A stretch of 64,000 bases of DNA from Branchipolynoe longqiensis (lineage: Eukaryota; Annelida; Polychaeta; Phyllodocida; Polynoidae): positions 23,424,780 to 23,488,779 of the forward strand of contig CM059194.1 in NCBI GenBank assembly GCA_030323885.1, written 5' to 3'. The notes beneath the pieces are model-generated. The model did no database searches. It had not been told where the DNA came from and worked only from the letters and a program-made list of their open reading frames with translations. Position 1 is the stretch's first letter. Each line of letters starts with the position of its first letter. Made by a program: the position numbers and the translations under genes. Positions 10,045 through 22,309 of the stretch are shown here, piece by piece.

Positions 10045-13000
10045 ATAATGTTTTTTCTGCCGAATAACAGACTCTAACTTCATTCAATGCACGACATACA
10101 CGTCTAACTAATTAAACCGATCAGCTCACCTATAGCAAACCTAACAAAAAAAGGTGGAGGGGTTGCAATCTACTGCAAAACCTCAAAGAATCTAGACACT
10201 GAGGCCCTAAAAATAGCAAACAACTCAAATGAACACCTGGAGCTACTATGGTGCCTAATAAAAAATGAGAAGCAGGCTAACATAGCCATGGCAAGCCTCT
10301 ACAGACCACCATCCGGGGATATTGAAACATTCCTTCAAACTCTAGAGAAAAGTATCAATACAGTGAGAAAACTAACAAATGTAGAAATCTTTGTGCTAGG
10401 GGACTTCAACATAAACTACAGTAGCAACGACAAAAATAAACTAACGCTACAAACCATTATCAAAATCCTAGGGCTACAGCAACTTATTACAGACAGCACA
10501 AGACTAGGAAACAATAGCTCAACAATTGACCTAATACTAACCAACTCAAACCATGCCACAAAATGGGGCACTAGAAGCTGGGGTATAAGTGACCATGAGC
10601 TAATATATGTAATGAGGAAAAAACTCAAAAGCACAAGCCAATATAAATATAAGATGGGCAGATCCCTAAAAAAACTACTCAAAAGAAACACTAAAAAACC
10701 ACCTATATGAAAATATAGACAACCTCACAACAGACAGAGATGACACTGATATCTACTGGAATAACATTGTCACAGAAATAAAACAATCATTAGATGAGAT
10801 GTGTCCCATAAAGAAACTAAAAATACAGAGAAACCAAGACCCGTGGGTAGACAGGGAACTGTTAACGCATATTGCAACAAAACGAAGGCTAGGTGACAAA
10901 GTGAAACGTACTAAAGACCCAGAGGATAAAAGGGCCTATAATACTGCCAGAAACAACTCCCTCAAAGCAGTAAGGGCAGCAAAAAAGAAATATATAATAA
11001 AACAAGACAAGGACTGGGGAAGCAACGCAAATAAGTTCTGGAAAAATGTAAGCTTACTATTCCCCAAAAATAAGATAGAAGAACGGATAAGCTTCCAGGA
11101 TAAGGATGGAAATACGCACACAGATAGTGATGCAGCAAACAAACTAAATACAGACTTTGCCACGGTAGGACAAAGGTTATCAAAGAAATTCACAAGAATC
11201 TGGGAAAACAAGTCAGAAAATATCCAGGATGAAATCCCCACCTGCAAAACTGACCTAAAAGAACTAACACAGCTAATAAATGACATAGATGAAAACAAAC
11301 CAAGTGGAATAGATGGAATCCCCACTAAAATACTAAAAGAGGCACTCCAAGCCATCCCAGATACCATGGTCGACCTGTTCAACATATCATTTGAGCAGGG
11401 ACACTTCATCACAGCATGGAAGATGGCAACCATCACCCCCATATCCAAAAGTGGTGACAAACAAAACATGGGGAACTACAGACCAATATCAATCTTGCAA
11501 ACACCAGGCAAGCTAATTGAAAAAATATTCCCAGGCACATAAATGTGCACCTGGAAAAAAACAATATACTAAACAAGAAGCAAGGAGGTTTAAAAAAAAC
11601 TCCACTCCACATCAAAAACAATAGCAAACCTAACAAGTGATGTGCTGGCATCATTGAACCAAAAGAAATTAGTTGGAGCAGCGTTCATCGACTTCAGCAA
11701 AGCCTTTGACACTGTAGACCACAGCATATTAATAAGAAAATTAAACATCATGGGCATTAAATCCAAATCAATAAACTGGATAAAATGTTACCTAAGCAAC
11801 AGGCAGCAAAAAACTAAAGTAAATGGTACACTCTCAGACCAACAAACTATCACCTGTGGAGTACCCCAAGGATCAGTCCTGGGACCACTACTATTTATAC
11901 TATACATAAATGACCTAGAAAAATGGCTGGAGACAGAATGTCTCCAGCTATATGCGGATGACACTGTCATATATGCAGAAGGAAGCACAGTAGAGGAGGT
12001 AGCTACCAAACTGAACAACCTCCTGCTAAAACTGGACAGCTGGTGTGAATCCAATAAAATAACCATCAATGCAAATAAATCTAAAACAGTACTCTTCTCA
12101 CATACAGCAATCACAGGAAGAAACCTACAATGCACACTAGGAAACCAAACACTGGAAAGTGTAAATCACTACAAATATCTAGGCCTAGAACTGGATAGCC
12201 AGCTAAACTACAATCTGTGTTTAACAAAAATCATACAAAAGTAAATCACAAACTATGGCTATTTGCTAAACTAAGAAACTATATGACACAAGATATGTCA
12301 ATAAAAATCTTCAAAGGCATGGTACTCCCCTACTTTGACTATGGGGATGTAATCTACATGGGTGCTAAAAAAGAGCTACTTAAAAAAGTGCAGATACTAC
12401 AAAATAGGGCCTTGAAAATATGCCTGAAAGTAGACAAACTACACCCCACTTATGACCTACACAAAAGAACTAAAGTAAAGCTACTAGAAAACAGAAGGAT
12501 AATCCACCTAAAAACATTAGCATATGGATATAGCCAAGACATTAAGCATCTAACCCAACCACTAAGGGACACCAGAGCAAGCAAGGCACCACTACTGAGA
12601 CAGACCAGAAGCCAGATCAAAGCCCATGAAAGGAGCACACTGGAAATGGCCGCCAAGGCATGGAATGCGCAAACGGTGAAAGAAAGACAAATCCCTGACC
12701 TAAAAACGTACCAAAAATATCTGTGCAAAATAAAAACTGGGAACCCCAACTGAACTGCACCACAAGGGGGCAGGTGATATGTCACGGCCCACCAACTGGA
12801 CCCAGGGCGGGATAACCGGAAATATAAAAGCCAGATAACATATCCAACAACAATATAAATCAAATCAATTTCAAACAAACATAACTCAACCACCTATTAC
12901 GTACAAGCCTATGGACATGTAAATAAAATAGGCTAGTATAGAATTAAGTAGAAAAAAGCGGAAAACTCTTCCCAAGAAAACCCAAAGCACTAACATAGAA

Positions 13001-13265
13001 CCTTAAGAAAACAACTAACAGAGTAATAAGAATAGAACAAAAATACAATGCCAAGAGGGCCCAAAAAAACTAACATAGACTACTAAACGTACCAACAACT
13101 ATCTATCTGCTACTGAAATGCAGACAATCAAATAACTTATCAGCAGCTACTGTTTGGTAAGACAACACCAACACTACAGCTGGCCAGCATTGAAAACAAG
13201 CCTGGGTACCCAGGCTTACATGCTATGGACAGAATAAATACAGCCTCAATAAAAAAAAAATATAT
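10045..13265 (+). pseudogene. 5'-truncated, frameshifted CR1/jockey-type LINE
   Basis: Remains of a non-LTR retrotransposon ORF2 in several frames. A C-terminal AP-endonuclease part is at about 10141-10710 (GGGVAIY, YRPPSGD, GDFNIN, SDHELI). A linker and RT fingers are at 10799-11542 (NQDPWVDREL, KPSGIDGIPTKI, NYRPISIL). RT palm is at 11642-12244 (DFSKAFDTVDH, GVPQGSVLGPLLF and the catalytic LYADDTVIY). A C-terminal domain is at 12217-12753. A stop after 11542 and at least two frameshifts make it inactive. The 3' UTR runs to an A-rich end near 13250. The endonuclease N-terminus is missing. A relative lies at 53855-57040 on the other strand. Confidence 0.9.
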
Positions 13266-13680
13266 ATAAAAAAATCTCAGACCTCAACCTGCCCTTGTCC
13301 TGGATCGAGGCCACCGTGCGGGTGTGTGTGGGGGAGGGGGGTGGCAGTTGGGGAGAGTGGGATGGGAGTGGTGTGGTGGCGAGCAGAGTTGACGTAACAA
13401 TCTGGGAATGGCTTATTCCGAAGGGGTGGCAGGTAGTGTTTCACCGCCAGTTGCACGGACTTTCAGAGTGGATAAAATAATTACTTACAATTTAAATTTA
13501 ATTTTAAACAGGAATATATTTTACTAGTAATGCATCCACTTGGCTCTGTTTCTAAATGTCAAATACACACTCCCCCAAATACCCGTTACCTGATTGTCCA
13601 GGCTGTTCAGCCAATACACATTCAATAAGAAACCAGGATATTAATACAGTCTTAGAATAGTGAATCATTTACTTAATATA
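13266..13680. other. unassigned intronic sequence
   Basis: A GT/G-rich low-complexity patch (13318-13390), then AT-rich sequence. No gene or repeat family recognised. Confidence 0.4.
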
Positions 13681-14005
13681 ACCGGACGCGGTAGCCGCTT
13701 CTGTAGAGCACAAGCTTCCCGTTCGGAAGGTCGGGAGTTCGAATCCCAGCTGAGTCAGACCAATGACGTATAAAATTGATACTTGTTGCTACATAGACTG
13801 GCATTCAGTATTAATAGGATAAGACAAGGACTGGTTTGCACACTATCAGGATAATGTGACTGTGTGGGATATTGGGTCACGGTGCCAGTGGCCTGGTCTC
13901 CCAGTGGGGTAGAACTATAAAGTCGCTATGAGTGTGCAGTCACAAGCCGATACACGTCCTGATATGATCATAAATGTTGCTAGGATGTAAAACAACAACA
14001 AACAA
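13681..14005 (+). mobile_element. tRNA-derived SINE, full length
   Basis: Plus-strand copy with head (GGACGCGGTAGCCGCTTCTG), B-box-like GAGTTCGAATCCC, linker, full body and AAAACAACAACAAACAA tail. The stretch 14006-14265 has no recognised feature. Confidence 0.88.
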
Positions 14006-14265
14006 TCTATATAAAATAGCACTACCCCAAATAGCAAAGATAGCCAACCAAACAGATTTAGTGACTGCCAGGAAAGAGAGATTGTATTCATAGTTTGAAT
14101 AAAATGAGAGAATAAAACAGGTTTTGCTTTGGGGATTAAAAACAGAACTTCAAGGTCAATTTACCTACAGATAACAAAATTAAGTTTCTACACTCACGAA
14201 ACACAGCTAAACTACAGACAGGACTTAAGCAAATAAGACAAGAGATTAGGATGACTTAAGGCTCT

Positions 14266-14853
14266 GTCACACATCACCGGATTGGAGAAACGGACAGAAA
14301 CCAGACACTGTCTGGTGAAATATGGCAATGTACGGTTTATATACGGTTGGCATCCGGCGTGTCTGTTATCTGTCCGGTGGGAAGTTTTGAACATGCACAA
14401 AACTTGTAACGGACACCGCCGGACTGAAGCGTGCGGTTGGTGCCCGGTTTAAGTCCGTTTAATGTCCGGTACCCATCCGTTACGTCTCTGGTTTGTTTCC
14501 TGAATAGTCCGTTGAGGCTGTTGCAGGAATTCGGTCCATCGTTTAAAAAAATATGTTTTCGGCGTGTCCGTTAAAGGTCCGGTACGTGTCCGGTTGATGT
14601 TCGGTTTGTCCATTTGATATTCGGTTTTTGCCCATCGGTTCACCGTTGCTTGTCCGGTTACATACGGTGTCGGCCGGTTATCGTCCGGTGGCTATGTCCG
14701 TTCCTTGTCCGTTTAGCGTCCGTTTCGTCCAGCGGCCTTTGCAACATTTCGACACATTTCGGTACATTTTGATACCGAATACCACCGGACTAGACAATTC
14801 TTTGTCCGGTTGTGTCCGTTGCTCAATCCGGTAAGGTGTGACAGGCGCTTTAC
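14266..14853. mobile_element. GTCACAC-ended, GTCCGGT-rich element B
   Basis: The left end is GGCTCTGTCACACATCACCG, and the right end is the inverse (CCGGTAAGGTGTGACAGGCG). Between them GTCCGGT, GTCCGTT and their complements recur at short irregular intervals. No coding capacity. Confidence 0.72.
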
Positions 14854-14940
14854 AATCAGCAAACCAGAGATAAACTACACAGACATGTGAAACATGACAG
14901 CACAGCACCGAAATCGAGACATCGTGGTGCACTTTACCAT

Positions 14941-15118
14941 TGTAGTGAAGTGCACTCATGACTCCACACCCAGACGAAATACCACATGCATAGGTAGACC
15001 GATTGCATCCAGGAGCCGAGATAATGTAATGGTTAGGACGCTCGGCTCGGAATGTCAGAGGTGTGAGTTTGAGTCTAACTCTAAGCACGATGTTCCCTTC
15101 CTTTGACCCCTCATGACA
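14941..15118 (+). mobile_element. solo LTR of the tRNA-bearing TRIM family (diverged)
   Basis: A 178-bp block starting TGTAGTG and ending TGACA aligns along its length with the 182-bp LTRs of the TRIM at 49050-49552. It shares TGTAGTG, a GCACTCATGACTC-like segment, GGAGCC, TGTAATGGTTAG, CTCGGAATG, GAGTTTGAGTCTAACTC and CACGATGTTCCC. It lacks any internal region or second LTR, as expected after LTR-LTR recombination. The tRNA-like part is more decayed than in the TRIM: its box B has lost the GGTTCGA core. No clear target duplication is seen. Confidence 0.72.
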
Positions 15119-15162
15119 CTATTAACTAGTCTTTGATGCTTGTTATTAATAGGAATCCTTAA

Positions 15163-15838
15163 GCCCCAGTCACACATACCCGGATCAGGGGCCGGACGAG
15201 CCCCGGACTGCCATCCGGACTGCCATCCGGGGTGGTCTGTGGCTCGTCCGTGGCAACACCCCCCAATCCGGCCTGATCCATGGCTCGTCCGGCACCGTCC
15301 GGGCTCGGCCCCGGATGTTTTAAAATGTTTAAAACATCCAGGGTGGTCCGGGGGATTTTGCGATCCCAGCTCAATCCGGCCTGGTCCGGCCTGATCCGGC
15401 CTGATCCGGGGTGATCAGGCTATTCCGGGGGTGGTCCGGGGTGGACCGGGCCTGTCCGGGGTCATTTTGAGCCACAGTTTGACCCGGACCATCCCCAGAC
15501 TAGCCCCGGCCTAGCCACGGACCACTCCCGGACAGCCGGGGGTGGTCCGGGATAGTCCGGGGGTGGTCCGGGGGTTGTCCGACCTCGTCCGGGTTAGTCA
15601 GGGGCCGGTCTGGCCCAGTCCGGGCTCGTCTGGGGCCGTTCTGGGGTGGTACGGGGCGGTCCGGCCTTTGGTCCGGGGCTCGTCTGGGGCTCGTCCGGGA
15701 AAGTGTGACTGCGAGGCAAAAATCGACGAAAACAGTGATTTTATCTGTGGCGGTGCGGGACAGTCCGGGCCGTTGGTCCGTGGGTGGTCCGGCTCAAAAT
15801 CCGGGGCTCATCTGGCTATGTGTGACTGGGCTTTAGGG
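15163..15838. mobile_element. GTCACAC-ended, CCGGA-rich element C
   Basis: Left end CCCAGTCACACATACCCGGA; right end GGCTATGTGTGACTGGGCTT. The interior is dominated by TCCGG/CCGGA words. An internal block (GTGTGACTGCGAGGCAAAAA near 15704) is the inverse of one inside element A, so the two share more than ends. Confidence 0.78.
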
Positions 15839-15917
15839 TGTGTATCGTAAATCTAATAATGGAAGCCGCGCCTCTACGGTGGTAATAGATAGACGGAAAG
15901 CTAAATACATTTTACAG

Positions 15918-16263
15918 TGGGTTGGTTGGTTGTTTGTTTGTTGGAATTTTGCATCCTGGCAACATCTAAGGTCATATTAGAACAGGTACCGACTTGTGAC
16001 AGTGTGCACTCATGGCGACTTTATAGTGCAGCCGCACTGGGAAATCAGGCCACTGACACCCTGACCTGATATCCAACTCAGTCACAATATCCTGACACTG
16101 AGCCAACCAGTCATTTCCCTACCCTAATAATGCCGAGTGCCAGGCTAGGAAGTGACAAGTACCAATTTTTGTAAGCCATTGGTTTGACTAGACCGGGAAT
16201 CGAACGCCCGATTTCAAGCACGGGAGGCCTGCGCTCTCCCGATTCGGCCACCGCGCCCGGTGT
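15918..16263 (-). mobile_element. tRNA-derived SINE, full length
   Basis: Minus-strand copy from tail (GTTGGTTGGTTGTTTGTTTG on plus) to head (GGCCACCGCGCCCGGTG on plus). The box B region is ACCGGGAATCGAAC on plus. Confidence 0.88.
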
Positions 16264-16343
16264 TTTACACTAGAAGTGTAAACCTACGGCGTATGTGATA
16301 CACTGTATGCACTGTAAAATAGTCACCACACTCAGCACCAGAC

Positions 16344-16645
16344 GGCGTGGCCGATTGAGTTGAACGTCCGTCTTCCGTTTTGGTAGATCGTGGGATTCGA
16401 ATCCACGGGTTTCAACCCTGATCGAATCAAACAATTGTATTAAAAATTGATACTAGTTGCTTCCTAGACAGGGACTCGGCATCATTAGGATAGGGCAAGG
16501 AATGGTTGGCTCAGTGTTGGGATACTGTGACTGAGTGGGATATCAGGTCATGGTATTGGTGGCCTGGTCTCCCAGTGGGGCAGCACTATAAAGTTGCCAT
16601 GAATATGCACTGTCACAAGTCGATACTCATTCTGATATGACTGTA
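16344..16645 (+). mobile_element. tRNA-derived SINE
   Basis: Plus-strand copy with head (GGCGTGGCCGATTGAGTTGA) and body, fused tail-to-tail to the next minus-strand copy without a clean tail. Confidence 0.83.
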
Positions 16646-16926
16646 GTATGGGTACCGACTTGTGACTTGTGCACACTCATGGCAATTGAATAGTGCTGCC
16701 CCACTGGGAGACCAAGTCGTCAGCACCATGACCTGATATCCCACTCATTCACATTATCTTGACACTGAGCCAACCCGTCCTTGCCATATCCCATTAATGC
16801 CGAACGCCAGGTAAAAAGCGACAAGTATCAATTTTGTAAGTCATTGGTTTGAATCGACTGGGAATCGAACCCCCGATCTCCCACACGGAAGGCCTGCCCT
16901 CTACTGATTCGGCCACAGCGTCCGGT
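16646..16926 (-). mobile_element. tRNA-derived SINE
   Basis: Minus-strand body and head (GATTCGGCCACAGCGTCCGG on plus), abutting the preceding plus copy to form an inverted pair. Confidence 0.83.
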
Positions 16927-17019
16927 GCCAGCCATGTTATTAACGCACATGTGAATGTGGTGAAAATAGACATGGACAAAGTCTCGACTTGATAAAGAGA
17001 TGAATGCGCTTGTTGTTTG

Positions 17020-17455
17020 TTGTACCGCCTTGTGACAGTGCACACTCATGGCAACTTTATAGTACTTCCCCACTGGGAGACCAGATCATGGTGTAAACTT
17101 CACAATGGGCACCATGACCCAATATCCTACTCAAGTCACATAATCACACGGGAATGCATATTATAAGCAAGGGGAATGTATATCAACAGCATTATTCTCA
17201 TTTTCTTCGTCGACCGTAATTAAGTTTCATGGAAATTATAACTGTATATAATGAGGATGTTGAAATAAACTTTGTTGAATTGAATTGGATCCTGAAACTG
17301 AGCAAATCAGTCCTCACCCTCATTCTACTAATGCCGAGCGCCGTGTTAGGTGTTGTATGTCATTGGTTTGACTCGGTCAGGGTTCGAACCCACGACCTCC
17401 CAAACGGGAAAACCAGCCAACAGCTGAACTGACACCCTATCCGGCATTCCCGTCA
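17020..17455 (-). mobile_element. interrupted tRNA-derived SINE
   Basis: Minus-strand body (17020-17145) and head (about 17290-17455, with CGGTCAGGGTTCGAACCC on plus) separated by about 140 bp of AT-rich unrelated sequence, which may be an insertion. Confidence 0.65.
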
Positions 17456-17837
17456 GTCACTTCGGAATATCACTGCTAATAGTAATAATAACCAATCGCT
17501 GACATTGGGACAGCTTATTATCAAGGACGTAGGGGTGGCAGGCCAGCCTTGCTGGTTGGTCTGGGGTGCTAGGTCTGAATAGTGGTAGCGTCCGTAGGAA
17601 GGGGCGAATCAAGATGGACTGTACTGATTGCAGGCGCAGAGCTGGCAACATCTCCAGACTGAGGGGACCTATCTGCAACTTGCCTGCCCCCTGGCGGTTG
17701 GAATACACACCTAGTAAAGGGTGCATTTTTGTTTGCTTTAACTTCTATTTTTTTTCCATTTTTTAATAAATTTAATCTTTACATTTTGTTTAAAGGCCTG
17801 GATATTGACTAGGATGGCGAGCCTCGGAACTGGGAAA
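17456..17837. other. unassigned intronic sequence
   Basis: No gene recognised. A T-rich run and AATAAA lie around 17750-17770, possibly the 3' end of an unrecognised element. Confidence 0.35.
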
Positions 17838-18741
17838 TGGGTCGTTCTCAGAAACTGTACCACTTGACGTAGTCTACTTGAAATGCATATTTCAAAGAAG
17901 CCCATTATTGGAGTGTCAATATTTAGATTTCATCATTTTAGATCAAAAGTAAATGTTAATATTGTGTGTTATGTATCTTATTGGGATGGACGTAGATAAA
18001 TAAATAGAAAATTACATCACTAATTTGTGACATTGTCATCAGCATTGAAAATAAAGTGTCACAAACTTTATGAAAACCTCTGAACAACAGCACATTTCAC
18101 TTCAAATGGTCATATACAATGCCTTCATTAAGTTGAAGACATTTATTTCTAATTAAAAAAAATAAAAATGATGAAATAGTTAACCTTTTCTGGAGTCATT
18201 AACATCGTAACATTTCATTTCCACTTGCAAGTACTATGAAACTTTGTATCAAACACTGAGTACAGACACAGTACAGGAACTATTTTCAGAATTTGACACT
18301 CTATGCATGGACCCAGTTATGGTATAGTAAAAGATAAATCCTGAAATTGCCCCTAAACATTGAAATTTGAGCTGAACACTTATGTAAAATTGTTGATTCC
18401 ACTTGGAATGTTACCATGCTAATATTTTTCTGTTTTTCTCTTTTATCATCACAAATAAGACAAAACCATAGCAATGAGGTTTCAAATTAGTATTACTACT
18501 GTTTATAAAGCAAGTGGCATGTGAAATGTCCTAAAAATGTCTTTGTGTGGAAAATATCTGATTTTGGAGTCAGATTGGTTTCCATGCTATACTGCTATTT
18601 ATTGGGTGTGAGCATTATTTGACCTACTTAAAAATGTCAGGACATACACATTGAGGAAGCTTGTATATAGGACTTTCACAGCATTTTGATTTCGTGGTAC
18701 TGATGTCACAGTATTGGTACACAACTTCTGAGAACGACCCA
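17838..18741. mobile_element. ~0.9-kb element with TGGGTCGTTCTCAGAA terminal inverted repeats
   Basis: TGGGTCGTTCTCAGAA at 17838 recurs inverted (TTCTGAGAACGACCCA) at 18726-18741; matching extends less perfectly inward (AACTGTACCA versus the inverse of TGGTACACAAC). The interior is AT-rich with no transposase. A similar terminus (inverse of CAGTTTCAGAGACCGACCCA) lies near 53128-53148 beside TBC1D31 exon 3. No target duplication resolved. Confidence 0.6.
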
Positions 18742-19070
18742 AATACGCTCCAGAATTGTATGTGCAACCAGGATCAATAGGTGGTAGAAAACATGAACTT
18801 ATACAGTATTCAGTTTCATAGCGAAATCTTCCTGCACACCCCAACCATGAAGATCTATCATGGTTGATTTCTAGTTGAATGCCAAGCTAACAGTGAACAA
18901 TTCTTTTATCTGTAAAACAATTACAAGAAAACATACTGCAACTTACAAGCAACGACAAAGCCAACAAGCAATGATTCATACTACTGCATTTTCAACCACT
19001 CTCACAATGCCTGCTTGGTTATACAAATAAAAAAGTGAAAAAAATATGTTATTTCAGGACAGTGATAGAA

Positions 19071-19294
19071 ATAAGCAAATATGTTCACTTGTCCACAAGA
19101 CAAGTCTGGTGTGATTTTCACTTTTGCATCTGAATTTTCACTTGTCCCGGCCAGGCTCTTATTTCAAACAATGCATATATACAGTGATAGAAATAAGCAA
19201 AATTGTTCACTTGTCCACTGGACAGGTCTGGTTTGATTTTCACTTGTCCGTCTGAATTTTCACATGTCCCGAACAAGCTCTTATTTAGAACGCT
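19071..19294. repeat. two tandem copies of a ~110-bp short element
   Basis: Each copy starts AGTGATAGAAATAAGCAA and runs through CACTTGTCC and GTCTGAATTTTCAC to GCTCTTATTT. The starts are at 19071 and 19183. The ends are partly inverted (GAAATAAGC versus GCTCTTATTTC). A third, longer copy is at 32621-32814. Confidence 0.75.
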
Positions 19295-19342
19295 GGAGTA
19301 CAAAACTGGGCATCTTAGTCCGTATGCAATACATTATAATAG

Positions 19343-19744
19343 CAGGGATGAAAGTGGTCTCCGGGAAAAAAAGCGGAAATGCTGATATTCTCCCATAGGT
19401 TTCGCATTGTCAGGGAATCGCTGAAAATTCCCGGAAGTCGGGTTTCATACATATTGGTATACGCTGATAGTGCTGCACCATTTTAAGCACGTATTAGTAG
19501 TTTACGCTGATAGTGCTGCGGCATTTGAAGCCATTAGTAGTATACGTTGCTAGTGTGGCGGCGTTTGCACACATATTAGTATACGCTGATGGTGCTGCAG
19601 CGTGAAACAATGTATTGGTTGGTTGGTTGTTGGAGTTTTACGTCCTGGCAACATCTAAGGTCATATCAGGACGTATTAGTATACACTTATAGCTACAGGA
19701 AAAATCCCGGAAATCCGCGAAATCATGGAGATCTTTCATCCCTG
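19343..19744. mobile_element. hAT-like MITE, copy 2 with a SINE fragment inside
   Basis: Same termini as 5761-6059 (CAGGGATGAAAGTGGTCTCC; right end ATCTTTCATCCCTG). Internal tandem units around TATACGCTGATAGTGCTGCG are present. At about 19616-19675 a minus-strand SINE tail fragment (GGAGTTTTACGTCCTGGCAA) is embedded. Confidence 0.8.
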
Positions 19745-20065
19745 CAATAGGAAAGAGTGGAGATCTTTTCCTTTTCTTTCAACGTTCCCAGGAAGGAAAC
19801 CATTTATGCAACGCGCCTCTATTTTGTATGGGATTAGAGGATTAATACTAAACCTCCATTTGAGGAGGATCTTTGTTTGAATTTCATGCAAAGAATCACT
19901 AAGGTATGTATCAAAAATATACAGAAGAACTTACAATAAAAAAAAGTAAATACACCTATATTCGGAACAAGAACCTGAACCCGACAATGTAATAATCATA
20001 TCACCAACTGACAAGAGCGTCCAATTCCCAACATATTTTAACATTTCAATTCCAATGGTAATATG

Positions 20066-20419
20066 TAAAGCTGCATAGTCCGATGAAATATCAAATTTTC
20101 AAAACCAAACCAAATATCTAGGTTTGATTTTACATATCTAACTTAGATGCTGATGCACTTATTAAGCATTTGTTTCTACGTAGAAGGCAATACTGAGTCA
20201 ATTTAACAGAACCTGTTACTGCAGAAGTCTATGGTGTCAGAGTTTTGGCAAGCTTGCCAAAACTAATTTTCCATGTTTGCACTCAAAATATCTCAAAAGT
20301 TTACCATTTAAAATAAAAGTAACTTTGAACTAATGTAAAGTAGATACTAGTGATCGATCTAATATATTTATCTCAGAAAAAATACAGAAATTCAAAACCA
20401 TCCGACTATGCAACTTTAG
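20066..20419. mobile_element. 354-bp MITE with TAAAG(T/C)TGCATAGTC ends, copy 1
   Basis: Left TAAAGCTGCATAGTCCGATG; right end is the inverse (CGACTATGCAACTTTA). It is AT-rich and non-coding. At its centre (20241-20264) is a perfect 24-bp palindrome with core TTTTGGCAAGCTTGCCAAAA. A near-identical copy is at 27630-27983; partial inverted copies are near 53322 and 63139. Confidence 0.8.
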
Positions 20420-20571
20420 AGACCCAAAACAACAGCGTATGTTTCCCCCCTGTCGATTTAAACGTCGGGTTTGAGTTGAAAACAGCACGGTAGAAACATG
20501 ATAAAGCAGTGACATCTGTAAACCCAGTTTATTATGGTTGTTGCCACAGTGCATGTTCATTAGTGTAGGCT

Positions 20572-20908
20572 AAATGTTTGTCTGTTGGAGTTTTACATCC
20601 TTACAAAATCTGAGGTCATATCAGGACAGGTACCAACTTGCGACAGTGCACACTCATGGTAACTTTATAGCACTGGGACCACTGGGAGTCCACACCACCC
20701 ACACTATCTATGACCCCCGCATTTCCCACTCAGTCACATGATCCTGATAATGGAACTAACCAGTCCTTGCCCTATCCTAGTAATGCTGAGCGCCAGGCTA
20801 GGTAACAACAATTATCAATTTGTTATAAGTCCTTGAATTGACTCTACCCGACTGGGAATCGACTCCGTGTTTCCACATGGGAAGCCTGCGTTGTTACACA
20901 TCCGGTTT
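20572..20908 (-). mobile_element. tRNA-derived SINE, diverged
   Basis: Minus-strand copy from a TGTTGGAGTTTTACATCCTT tail (plus) to a degenerate head near 20905. A small plus-strand tail fragment (TGAGTGTGCGCTGTCACAAG) lies at 21050-21110. Confidence 0.78.
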
Positions 20909-21640
20909 ATGCTAAATCAAAGACCCTAAAATAGTAAGATGGCTCACTCCCTATCTCTCCAATGGTAGCTCTTTCCATTGCTATATGTTTCATTGAGATC
21001 AAATGCATTCTCGAAATGTTCACACATACCTACTATAAATTCGCCCATGAGTGTGCGCTGTCACAAGTCGGTGCCTGCCTAATATGACCTTAGATGTAAT
21101 CTTCGCAGTGCCACCTTGTGGTAGGTTTGATCAGCCGGCTGCTGGTTGGTGTTTCACATGTAAACACATACAATTATATTATACATGAGATAGGTAAGTA
21201 TGAATACACATCAATATGAAATTGCTATGAACAAATACACATCATCATCACCATCATCACACATCTTTCACATTCATATATACATTTATACATATAATAT
21301 AGCACCTGTTTAACCAAGAGAACAGCCAGCGCACCAAGTGGTGGGTTTGATCATTTTGATTACACAGTAGGGGCTGAGTGAGCCGTCTTAGTATTATAGG
21401 GTCTTTGGCTAAATGTTTGACCCAGACTAATACAGAGTTCCAAGTAAAAGATGTGTACTTAATAAAAAGCCGATTAGGTACACACCACAACGTACGGGTG
21501 ACTGCTCCATGCTGGCCATCATCTTTGCCATTGCCGGACGTGTCAATATTGCTCTTTGTTTGGAGGGGTGGAAGGATGGCTCAGTCCATTGTGCTTCCAA
21601 GTTCCCTGAGGTACATACAACACGGCTTCGTATGATAGGA
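20909..21640. other. unassigned intronic sequence
   Basis: Apart from the SINE scrap at 21050-21110 and a short (CATCAT)n run near 21240-21260, nothing recognisable. Confidence 0.4.
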
Positions 21641-21976
21641 TTTTTGTTTGTTTGTTGTTTTACGTCCTAGCAACATCTAAGGTCATATCAGGACGGGTAC
21701 CGACTTGTGACAGTGTGCACTCATGGCGACTTTATAGTGTTGTCCCACTGGGAAACCAGGCCGCCGGCACCATGACCCGATATTCCACTCAGTCACATTA
21801 TCCTGACACCCAGCCAACCAGTCCTTGTCCTATCCTAATAATGCCGAGCGCCAGGCTAGGAAGCGACAAGTATAAATTTTTAAGTCATTGGTTTGACTCG
21901 ACCAGGGTTCGAACCCACGACATACCAGCACAGGAGACGGACGCTCTAACTCATTCGGCCATCCCGTCTGGTCCGT
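21641..21976 (-). mobile_element. tRNA-derived SINE, full length
   Basis: Minus-strand copy very similar to 3848-4199, including the ATGAGTTAGAGCGTCC-type head (GACGCTCTAACTCATTCGGC on plus). Confidence 0.88.
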
Positions 21977-21994
21977 ACGATAGGATGGATAGTG

Positions 21995-22280
21995 GTGATT
22001 GTTGTTGGTTGTTGTTTTACATCCGAGCAACATCTAAGGTCATATTAATACTAACTTGTGACAGTGTACACCCATGGTGAATTATACTGCTGCCTCACTG
22101 GGAAAGCATGCTGCTGACACCATGACCTGATATCCCACTCAGTCACATTATCCTGATACTGTGCTAACCAGTCATTGTCCTATCCTGGTAATGCCGAGCA
22201 CCAGGCTAGGTATCAATCTTATATGTCATTGGTTTGACTTGACTGGGATTAGAACTCCCGACCTTCCGCAAGGGCACGTG
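21995..22280 (-). mobile_element. tRNA-derived SINE
   Basis: A second minus-strand copy directly following the previous one, with a diverged body and incomplete head. The two tandem copies differ, so they are probably independent insertions. Confidence 0.78.
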
Positions 22281-22309
22281 GTGAAGGCTCATTTGATATA
22301 GCCATGGAT

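Noticed and set aside
10416..12893. Minus-strand open frames up to 177 residues
   Set aside because: Antisense shadows of the plus-strand LINE.
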